Below, piece after piece: positions 12,229-21,354 of a stretch of DNA of 64,000 nucleotides. The translations under genes were made by a program, and so were the position numbers. The notes beneath the pieces are model-generated. The model searched no databases. It was not told the DNA's origin and worked only from the letters and a program-made list of their open reading frames with translations. Location of the stretch: the NCBI RefSeq assembly GCF_003573695.1, contig NC_039361.1, forward strand, positions 96,598,279-96,662,278. The letters are read 5' to 3'. Position 1 is the stretch's first letter, and each line of letters starts with the position of its first letter. The stretch comes from Papaver somniferum (Eukaryota; Streptophyta; Magnoliopsida; Ranunculales; Papaveraceae).

Positions 12229-12946
12229 CTCTTCTCTGCGCTGTTGAGAGAATATCTCTCCTGTCATCTCCCTGTACGCGTTTGTTAGCTATAAAATTTC
12301 CCCAAGACTCTCCCAGGACTTGAATAATACTATAGAGAGTCTATCCAGCGTGAGACTCGCCCAAAACTCTCTCAAAAAATCTTTGAAACTTCAACAGAAA
12401 GTACGTGTCCCTGTTTGGACTTCGTGTGATTTTTCCGACTTATCCAGCCCAATTGGCTGGGTCTAGACGATTTAAACAGGCCCCTTATGTCTTGTAGAGT
12501 CCATACATACCAAATACACCCATTGAATCGCTCTAAAACAGCTCCAAGATCGAACACAAAATCTGCCAGTTCTTGCATGCATTTTCCCGCCATTTTTTCA
12601 GTTTGAAACTATGAAGATGACCTCCCCTTATCCAGTTCGAGAGTCCCTTTAGCACATGCCCTGAAATGGGGTGCCCCTTATCCAACTTAGTGGTGCCTTT
12701 AGCAATTCTTCCGGGATGTTTTCCGCACTTCTTTGGGGTTCCTCCGGGGTATTTCCGGTACACTTCTGGGGCGCTTCAGGTACACTATCAACGGAGGTCC
12801 AAATGACACATTTTTAGCCAATTTCGCCGCAAAGCCTTATTTTTCCAAAACCACCTACAAATAAATGAAATAACCAAATAAGTACAAATTCGAGCACTAA
12901 CAATGTATACAATTAATATATACTAGACACATAAATGCGTCTATCA
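12229..12946 (-). repeat. truncated 3' LTR of the young Athila-type element
   Basis: It matches 19941-20658 base for base at constant offset 7712 with 5 mismatches (near 12239, 12241, 12537, 12749 and 12778). On the minus strand it starts TGATAGACGC at 12946. The last ~886 bp of the LTR, seen at 19055-19940, are missing. Confidence 0.9.
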
Positions 12947-12982
12947 AATACCCCCAAACTTATTATTTGCTAGTCCTCGAGC
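12947..12982 (-). other. polypurine tract and conserved upstream block
   Basis: The minus strand reads GCTCGAGGACTAGCAAAT (12982-12965), then AGTTTGGGGGTATT directly before the LTR start. The plus-strand Athila has the same 18-base block at 32130-32147 before its own PPT. The G-rich tract is the likely plus-strand primer. Confidence 0.85.
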
Positions 12983-14216
12983 AAATCTAATCTAAAATAA
13001 AATGACTACACTTAGCACGTGCAGTAAGCCGTTAAAACACTAGGTGGCCCTAGTGGCGGAGTGTTGTCTCCGGGGGGTTTACCAGAGGTGTACCCACAAA
13101 ACCTTAATACTCCAGAGCTTAGCTATCTACGCAGAACCTTGGAAGGCACTAAAGAATCTCCTTGGTTGGCATACTTATTGACTACAGGAAGAAGTACCCT
13201 GATGCGAAATTCCAATTGCTGTACACGAGTTTGCACTCAAGCATACTAAAATTCATATAAAGTGACAGAGCTCTACTCAGATAGTTGCACTATGGACATC
13301 ATATTCGGAGTCAAACTAATCACATGGAAAGATTAAGAGATGGATATAGAAAAACATAGATGGTTTTGATGTTTACTAAGTGAACGACGTTTCCCATATC
13401 TGTCTGAAGGCCTCCGCCAAAATGAACCTATCCTAATGGATTGAGATACTAGTCTGACTAATATCAACACACTGGCATATACAAGGGTACCAGTGGTCGA
13501 TAACCTAACTCTAGGTCAACACAACTGGCATATACAAGGGTACCAGTGGTCGACTTTATTGAATTTATTCCTTTTGGTCAAATGGTCTGGTCTCAATTTC
13601 TTTTTTTTTTTCTTTTTTTTTTCAACTTTTTTTTCAACTTTTTTTTCAACATTTTTTTTCAACATTTTTTTTTTTGGTATCTCAATCACTCTAATTCACC
13701 CTAGCATTGGTAACAACTTGAATCGTGAGCCCCACCTAATCACTTAGAGTAACATTGTTTAAAGAAAATAGAATAAAAATAGAAGTGAAAAGGACTCAAC
13801 GAGATATGGTGAAACTATCATGTTATTTCTAACACCTGAGCTCTGTGCTTTTATGAATAGACTCTTCTAGATGTTTCCATCTAATCAGATTGGTTCCTCA
13901 ACTCCTACAACCAAAATGCTTCCATCCACTTAGATTAGTTAGTGCAATTCTAAATACGCATAAATTTCTAGGCTCTGGAGTTTATTTATTGCAAAAAGGT
14001 GACAAAAAGTGTTTCTTCCCCACCCCCAAACTTAAATCTTACATTGTCCTCAATGTTCTAAAGATGAAATTAAAAGCATGAACAAGGAGAAACTATTACC
14101 ACTGGAGGGAAAAGAAATAAGGAAGGATATTACCGTATCACATGAACGCGGGAGCCTCCCAGTAAATGCTAAATTTATAGTCATTATCTAGACATCAAAT
14201 ACCTCTAAAAGAATTG
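12983..14216 (-). other. 3' non-coding region of the young Athila-type element
   Basis: No protein frame is supported. It contains a T-rich stretch with 'ttcaac' interruptions at about 13600-13673 and a repeated 'tacaagggtaccagtggtcga' type phrase (about 13476-13500 and 13533-13553). Confidence 0.6.
14018..14056 (-). other. conserved hairpin and G-rich tract
   Basis: The minus strand reads CATTGAGGACAATGT (complementary arms around AGGA) and then TTTAAGTTTGGGGGTGGGG. The plus-strand Athila has the matching element at 30366-30405. It resembles a second, internal PPT. Confidence 0.6.
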
Positions 14217-14519
14217 TTACCTTCCAAAGTCGTATACCAATAGTCGAAACAATTGTGGGTCCATAAGACCAAATAGAACTGCCACTAATAGGAGACAAAT
14301 GGTCAAGATCAGAAAAATGAGCAGAAAGAGCACAACCTGATCTAAAGTTTCTCGCAAGACAAATGGATTTATCTGGAGTGCCCAATTGGGCTTCATATGA
14401 GTGTCTCGACAAACAGATTCATCCGAAAAAAGGGCCTCTAACATATGGATTTTCTCCTGGACAGTATCAGGAAGATCGGGTTGTGGAGTCTGAATAGACT
14501 CAGGGAATACCTCACTAGG
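14217..14519 (-). CDS. short transmembrane-segment frame after protease
   Basis: This frame is in phase with gag-protease and separated from it only by a TAG at 14522-14520. From the first internal Met (14444) it gives 75 residues. The middle is strongly hydrophobic (VVLFLLIFLILTICLLLVAV), a good single membrane span, followed by DPQLFRLLVYDFGR and a TAA. It occupies the place where polymerase begins in complete Athila elements. I have an impression of similar 'DPQLFRLL' tails in other plant retroelement annotations, but no family name I can support. It could be an env-like remnant, a leftover spacer, or a Gag extension reached by stop readthrough. No signal peptide is obvious. Confidence 0.5.
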   Translation of the reverse strand, partial: PSEVFPESIQTPQPDLPDTVQEKIHMLEALFSDESVCRDTHMKPNWALQINPFVLRETLDQVVLFLLIFLILTICLLLVAVLFGLMDPQLFRLLVYDFGR

Positions 14520-17096
14520 CTAGAGTCCCAAGTTAGGGACTTCCAATGGGGATACTTGACTATCACAAGAATCATTACTACCCCCAAACATAGGGTTTTC
14601 ACTACTCTGAGTCAAACCTTTAATTATTGCTTGGATTTCTGAATCTTCGGAGTCCTTGAAATGCTCAAGAGCTTCTTGTAGTTCTACATTCGGTTCACCT
14701 ATCTGTCTTAGTAAGATTGTCTCATCAAATGCATCCAAACAATCATTAAATAAAGTGTCATCCCAATTATCCTGAATTTGAACTAAAGTGCTAATCATAT
14801 TCACTTCCTCTAAATCATTGGAAGGTTGTCTAGTAACATTAAAAACATTCAGTTCAGTGGTCATATTACCAAAGGATATGTTCATGAGTCCAGTCCTACA
14901 ATTGATGATAGCATTAGATGTGGCTAAGAATGGGCGACCTAAAATCAACGGGACGTGAGCACTTGGGTCCTGAACTGGCTGGGTGTCTAGAACAACAAAA
15001 TCAATTGGATAAACAAACTTATCAACCTCAATTAGAACATCCTCTATGACACCACGAGGGACTTTGACAGACCTATCAGCTAATTGTAGTGTCATGTTGG
15101 TCGGTTTCAGCTTACCAAGACCTAGCTGGGTGTATACATGATACGGGAGTAAGTTAACACTAGCTCCTAAGTCAAGTAATGCCTTATCGACCATGTGATT
15201 ACCAATTGCACAAGATATGGTAGGGCATCCATGGTCCTTGTACTTAGGGAGTGTTTGGTTCAGAAGAATTGAACTTACTTGACCAGCTAAAAAGGCTTTC
15301 TTATGGACATTAAGCTTACGTTTTCGTGTACAAAGATCCTTAAGGAACTTGGAATAAGATGGTAGTTTCCTAATTGCTTCTAGTAACGGAAGGTTTATGG
15401 TAACTTTCTTAAAAAACTCCATTATGTCATTAAAGTTTGATTCATTTTTTGTTGGTGCCAATAACCGGGGAAATGGGGCTCTGGGGACAAAACCAGGCTC
15501 AACAGGACCCTCATTGGTCTCTTTAGAGACTCTATCAGTCTCCTCATTTTCTGGCTCATAAGGGTGAAATACAGCATGTTCACTTTCAGGTATGTCGACC
15601 TTATTATCAACTTTCTTTCCACTCCTAAGGGTCATGACATCATTCACATGATTGTACGATTTCTCTCCTCTAGGGTTAGGATCAGTATGACTAGGGAACC
15701 TTCCATCTTCTCTCTCACTTATAAACTTAGCTATTTGTCCTACTTGAAATTCTAACTTGGCAAGACTCTGGGAAGTATTCTTCAATTCCTGCCTAGTTTC
15801 TTGTTGAAAGCTCATGTGGTTCCTTGATAGCATGTCATGGTTACTTACTAACATAGTGATAGCTTCCTCTAAGGTAGAGATCTTTTTCTCGGAAGTGTTC
15901 TGAAACTGGGTTTGACATGAAGAGTTTTTAAAACCAAAACCTGGGGGAGGCTGAGAATTTCTAGACTGGCCTTGACTCTGGCCCTTAGACCAAGAGAAAT
16001 TAGGATGGTTTCTCCAACCAGGGTTGTAGGTTTCTGAGTATGGGTCAAACTTCTGACGGTTCTCATACCTAGCATTGTTATAGACAGCATGGGCTTGTTC
16101 TTCACTAACCTGACCTTACCATAATGAATTATCGGGCTCTATTCCACAACTAGAGACTTGAGAGGCTCTATTAGGTTCAACAAGGGACCTATTTTTAGAC
16201 TGACCCATTTCCAAAGCTTCTAACCTTCTGTACAAAGTAGCAAACTTAGCATCTGACGCAAAACTCGTATCTACCATATTGGTGCTACTTCTATTGACCA
16301 AGAGTCTTTTAGGGGGTTCAACACAAGATTCCCACTGTTGGGATTTTTCAGCGATAGCTCCTAAGAAGGTAAAAGCATCATCAGCATTTTTACTAGTGAA
16401 CTCACCAGCGCACATAGACTCAACCATGGCTTTGGTCGAATAGTCTAAACCATCATAAATAATCTGTACAAGTTTCATATTATCAAATCCATGGTGAGGA
16501 CACTGAGATAGGAGATCATTGAATCGCTCTAAAAACCTATAAAGAGACTCTCCCTCTTGTTGCACACTAGCACTAATTTTCTGCCTAACAGCTGCAGTTT
16601 TATGCTTAGGGTAGAATTTCATATAGAAGGCAGCGATAAGTTCCTGCCATGTTTCTATGGATTCAGACGGTAGGTTGTTCAGCCAGGTCTTGGCTTTGTC
16701 TCTCAAATAAAAGGGAAACATCTTAAGTTTCAAGACTTCATCGGTAAGGTCCTTTATACTAATTGTCCCACAGATTTCCTCAAAGTCCCTAATATGAAAA
16801 TAAGGGTTCTCATCATCTTTTCCTAAGAATATAGGGATCATTTGAAGAATACTAGGTTTTATCTCGAAATTAGCCGTAGTGGCTGGCAATTTAGTGCATG
16901 AAGCTCGGTTGGTCCTAGTTGGGAACATGTAATCTTTCAAAGTTGCCATCGTTGGCACAAATGGAGTACTAGGGGTACTTTTGTCACTCAGAGATAAATT
17001 CTCAAAACTGAAGTTTCCAAAAACAGGGCTCTCCAAAGAAGAGTCTTCGAGCTCCCTGCTTAAATCAGAAGAACTACTAGGTTTTTCGCTAATCAA
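14520..17096 (-). pseudogene. Athila-type gag-protease polyprotein with one internal stop
   Basis: One frame of about 858 codons from ATG at 17096, broken only by TAA at 16116-16114 (after PDNSLW). The first part is Gag: the capsid-type region around residues 90-230 includes PFYLRDKAKTWLNNLPSESI and KHKTAAVRQKISAS. After the stop comes the Athila-typical YNPGWRNHPNFSW. The later part is a retropepsin-like protease: LLDLGASVNLLPYHVY (active-site D in D-L-G rather than D-S/T-G, as in related elements), QLADRSVKVPRG, and LILGRPFLAT. Gag packages the RNA and protease matures the polyprotein. The frame ends at TAG 14522-14520. With a single stop it could produce a truncated Gag; whether the stop is a mutation or a sequencing error is open. 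Confidence 0.85.
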
Positions 17097-17122
17097 TCGA
17101 CCTAGAGTATCTCTTTTCTAAT

Positions 17123-17904
17123 CCCTATTAACAAAATCGGGCATACACTAAAAAAAATTCAAAAAGAAATAAAAATCCTAACAAGAAGGTTCTAGCAATC
17201 ACACAGCAGGCTGACTCGACTTTACCACAGCAAACCTAAAGATTTCTAGCAAACAACAAGCATGATGGCTCACTTAGATTGTTTCTAGACTAGCTTCTAA
17301 TCCTTCGAAAGGCAATTCGTTACAATTTAAGCAAACCCCTCTGGAATCAATCCGAGTTAAAGCAAGTTGAATCGAGGCGAGGGAAGCTCAGTGGAGCTTT
17401 GATACCCAAAACCTCACCGATCCAATGCGGCGCAGTCACGCATTCAACTCGCAGAAACCGTCAAGAACTTTGAGGTGTGCTTAAAAGAGTAACCAATATT
17501 TTTCGAATGATTGTCCTGTTAAGCTCGATACCCTATAGGTCTCTTTCTAATCAGATTTTAAAGCTTGGGTTCGCGTTAGGTTTTGTTTTCCTAAGGCGGG
17601 CAAGAAGGGAGCGGTGATGAAATCCGAACCCTTATCTTGTTTAGGCCAGGCCTTGCCCTTTACTAGGAATATAAAAACAGTCCGGTTCGTCCTCAAACAA
17701 TTATCACCTTAAGGAATACAGTAACTCGCTTGCAGGGGATTCGCGAGTGTTTCGATTAGACTTACCTCCCGTACCAGACGGGCGATGAACCGTTGTTGTC
17801 GACTCGGGCCACGACTCCTATGTCGTGTGCGAACCCGAGGGGCCGAGGTGATATTGTAATCACCGTCCTTCCCTGCAAACAGTTTGTATTTAAGGATACC
17901 CTTC
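17123..17904. repeat. 782-bp duplicated leader block, left copy
   Basis: Identical in length and order to 17915-18696 at constant offset 792, with 4 mismatches (near 17343, 17471, 17515 and 17554). It abuts the run of Ns. Together with the other copy it looks like one region assembled twice. Confidence 0.9.
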
Positions 17905-17914
17905 NNNNNNNNNN
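17905..17914. other. assembly gap of 10 N
   Basis: Ten Ns exactly between the two 782-bp copies. A frame running across the Ns has no biological meaning. Confidence 0.98.
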
Positions 17915-18696
17915 CCCTATTAACAAAATCGGGCATACACTAAAAAAAATTCAAAAAGAAATAAAAATCCTAACAAGAAGGTTCTAGCAATCACACAGCA
18001 GGCTGACTCGACTTTACCACAGCAAACCTAAAGATTTCTAGCAAACAACAAGCATGATGGCTCACTTAGATTGTTTCTAGACTAGCTTCTAATCCTTCGA
18101 AAGGCAATTCGTTACAATTTAAGCAAACCCCTCTAGAATCAATCCGAGTTAAAGCAAGTTGAATCGAGGCGAGGGAAGCTCAGTGGAGCTTTGATACCCA
18201 AAACCTCACCGATCCAATGCGGCGCAGTCACGCATTCAACTCGCAGAAACCGTCAAGAACTTCGAGGTGTGCTTAAAAGAGTAACCAATATTTTTCGAAT
18301 GATTGTTCTGTTAAGCTCGATACCCTATAGGTCTCTTTCTAATCAAATTTTAAAGCTTGGGTTCGCGTTAGGTTTTGTTTTCCTAAGGCGGGCAAGAAGG
18401 GAGCGGTGATGAAATCCGAACCCTTATCTTGTTTAGGCCAGGCCTTGCCCTTTACTAGGAATATAAAAACAGTCCGGTTCGTCCTCAAACAATTATCACC
18501 TTAAGGAATACAGTAACTCGCTTGCAGGGGATTCGCGAGTGTTTCGATTAGACTTACCTCCCGTACCAGACGGGCGATGAACCGTTGTTGTCGACTCGGG
18601 CCACGACTCCTATGTCGTGTGCGAACCCGAGGGGCCGAGGTGATATTGTAATCACCGTCCTTCCCTGCAAACAGTTTGTATTTAAGGATACCCTTC
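17915..18696. repeat. 782-bp duplicated leader block, right copy
   Basis: Second copy of the block at 17123-17904. It continues without a break into the leader at 18697, so it is the copy linked to the 5' LTR. The left copy is linked to gag. Both contain the same non-coding leader of the young Athila-type element. Confidence 0.9.
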
Positions 18697-19054
18697 CGTA
18701 GGGTTTAAAAATAAAAATAAAAATGTCCCAAAATTAATGTCCAAAGTCCATAAAAAAAAATACAAAAGAAAAGAAAGTCTAAAAAAAAAATTACAAAAAT
18801 AAAAATGTCTCTCTTTTTTTTTTCTCTTTTTATCAAATAAATAAATAAAATTCTTCTTCTTTTGCTCCTTTTGCTTTTCCTTTTCCTCCAAGTCTTTAAA
18901 TGTCCACCAAAAACTTTGGAAAAAATTTCTTTCGCTCCAACTTCAAGAATCTGAAAGAAAAAGACAAAAAAACAGAAACGTAAAGAAGAAAAAATAAATA
19001 AATCTAAAAAAAATGCTAACTAAACACAGGTCCGCGTCGGCGGCGCCAAAAATT
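18697..19054 (-). other. leader of the young Athila-type element with PBS
   Basis: AT-rich, homopolymer-rich leader between the LTR and the duplicated block. The PBS lies at 19031-19048 (minus strand TGGCGCCGCCGACGCGGA), six bases from the LTR end. Low-complexity frames here are not genes. Confidence 0.75.
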
Positions 19055-20658
19055 TGATGTATTTTCAAATGGTTGTAGAGATAGTGGTAAAAAGGTTCTT
19101 TTCAGACTTGTGAAGGTAACAAAATTTCTAGATTTAAATAAAATTTAGGGAAATAGCAAACTGACGTAAAATTTTATGGAGAAATAGGGGTTAAGATTCC
19201 ACCATTCAACAATACTTATGTGATCTAATATTTTTTTACTATGCAATTTAAATAATTGGGTTGATTCTAAATATTGCCAAAAGCAGATTTTCCAAAAAAA
19301 ATCAAATGTTAATCACAAGTATAATGCATCAAGAGTCTAAAACTAAGCATGCATAATCAAGGGAAAACACAATTGATTAATAAAAACCATTTAAATCATT
19401 TTTACCAATGCAATTAATCATATAAAAATATTGCATAAATTAATAAAATAGAGATTACCACATAATTATTGTGAGAATGGCTTCCTCTGTCACCCCTGGG
19501 ATTGGGTTTAGCTCCTCATCCCAAAAACACACTCAAAAGATGTATTCATGGCTAAAATAGGTGTTTTTATTGATGTATATAAGATGAAACAGGAATTAGC
19601 AACGCTGTATAAGTGTTACAGCGTCACTGTTACAAAGGGGTAAGTGTTTTTGAGACTGCTGTAAACGATAAGCCCTTACTGCTGTATAAGAACGATACTT
19701 GTTCTGCTTTTAAGACTGTCAAAGAACAACGGACTCTGCGAGTCTGTTCTTCGTCTTCTTCTTCCTCCTCGAGCAGCAGCAGCAGCAGCAACAATACCTC
19801 TTGTAACTTCTTCTTCTCGTCTCTAAACTCCTCCTAACTCTCTCCTAAAACTTTCTAACCCTTCTTATGACTCGAACCAACACTTATATAGCTATCAAAC
19901 CCCCAAAAATCTCGAGTGAATCCGACTTCTTCTTTTTTCTCTCTTCTCTGTGTTGTTGAGAGAATATCTCTCCTGTCATCTCCCTGTACGCGTTTGTTAG
20001 CTATAAAATTTCCCCAAGACTCTCCCAGGACTTGAATAATACTATAGAGAGTCTATCCAGCGTGAGACTCGCCCAAAACTCTCTCAAAAAATCTTTGAAA
20101 CTTCAACAGAAAGTACGTGTCCCTGTTTGGACTTCGTGTGATTTTTCCGACTTATCCAGCCCAATTGGCTGGGTCTAGACGATTTAAACAGGCCCCTTAT
20201 GTCTTGTAGAGTCCATACATACCAAATACACCCATTGAATCGCTCTAAAGCAGCTCCAAGATCGAACACAAAATCTGCCAGTTCTTGCATGCATTTTCCC
20301 GCCATTTTTTCAGTTTGAAACTATGAAGATGACCTCCCCTTATCCAGTTCGAGAGTCCCTTTAGCACATGCCCTGAAATGGGGTGCCCCTTATCCAACTT
20401 AGTGGTGCCTTTAGCAATTCTTCCGGGATGTTTTCCGCACTTCTTTGGGGTTCCTCCGGAGTATTTCCGGTACACTTCTGGGGCGCTTCCGGTACACTAT
20501 CAACGGAGGTCCAAATGACACATTTTTAGCCAATTTCGCCGCAAAGCCTTATTTTTCCAAAACCACCTACAAATAAATGAAATAACCAAATAAGTACAAA
20601 TTCGAGCACTAACAATGTATACAATTAATATATACTAGACACATAAATGCGTCTATCA
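19055..20658 (-). repeat. 5' LTR of the young Athila-type element
   Basis: A 1604-bp LTR. On the minus strand it starts TGATAGACGCATTTATGTGT at 20658 and ends …AAATACATCA at 19055, before the PBS. It contains an AGC microsatellite near 19774-19789. It meets A's LTR at 20659 (acgagcaatatc, as at 59355). Confidence 0.9.
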
Positions 20659-21354
20659 ACGAGCAATATCAACATAAGAATTGTACGTATGACATGTTCA
20701 ATCCATGAATCACTGAGCATTTGTCACTCATGCTCAATTCAACAAAACTTAGACTCACTGTCTAATCAAGTTAATGACTGACTAATCAAATACACGTCTG
20801 CCTTGCAGACTCCACGTTCATGAGATATCAATCATGTCACATGGGGTGATATTACTTATGGTTTTGGTCTGGCGGCCTACGGAACGCGTCTTCATCCACG
20901 ATGAGAAATGTGAGTAAGTCGTGCAAACAGTTTAATGAGTTAGCAAAGTAGTGGGTGGACGGTTAACCAAGTCTCCGCATGACATGGAACTGGTTTTACC
21001 ACGATCTCCCACTCTCCCACGCTTTCACTCATGAAACCATCATATTTACTGGGATCAATGTGTTCGCTATTCTGACAATATAAATAGGTTCTAAATCGAT
21101 GGCTAAAAATAATATTCGTCTACACTGAATTCTCTCGATCAAACTTATTCACATAACTCAGCACTCAGCAGTTCATCAATTTGCAGAAACCCACAACACA
21201 TCCACAATCCTTGATCATCATTGATCTCACACAACTATCAGCTTCCCTCCTACAGATCAACCCATCTCCCTCCTTGTGACCGAATTGACTCTGGAATGGC
21301 CATTGACTTGGTTTAGTCCGGAGTCCTACAGATTGATCTCTCGAATTCAAAGCA
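20659..21354 (+). repeat. element A 5' LTR, segment 3
   Basis: Collinear with about 59354-60013. It ends with AAGCA (21350-21354), the TSD of the plus-strand Athila. Short minus-strand frames here are also present in the 3' LTR and are not genes. Confidence 0.85.

Larger units (their letters stand above)
12229..20658 (-). mobile_element. young non-autonomous Athila-type element (gag-protease, no polymerase)
   Basis: Read right to left: 5' LTR 19055-20658, PBS 19031-19048, leader, gag-protease frame 17096-14520, a membrane-segment frame to 14217, hairpin and G-tract, PPT 12947-12960, and a truncated 3' LTR 12229-12946. The shared 718 bp of the two LTRs differ at only 5 positions and have no indels, so insertion was recent. 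Reverse transcriptase, RNase H and integrase are absent: protease is followed within 25 codons by the membrane frame. It sits in A's 5' LTR. The flanking TSD cannot be checked because the left LTR end and some host sequence are deleted. A 10-base gap and a 782-bp duplication in the leader probably inflate its length. Confidence 0.85.

Noticed and set aside
14520..14522. Programmed readthrough of the gag-protease TAG
   Set aside because: The bases after TAG (CCT AGT) do not match known readthrough contexts such as CAR-YYA, so it is kept only as a question in the findings.
17709..17987. Frames crossing the N run
   Set aside because: They depend on unknown bases and on a probable assembly duplication.
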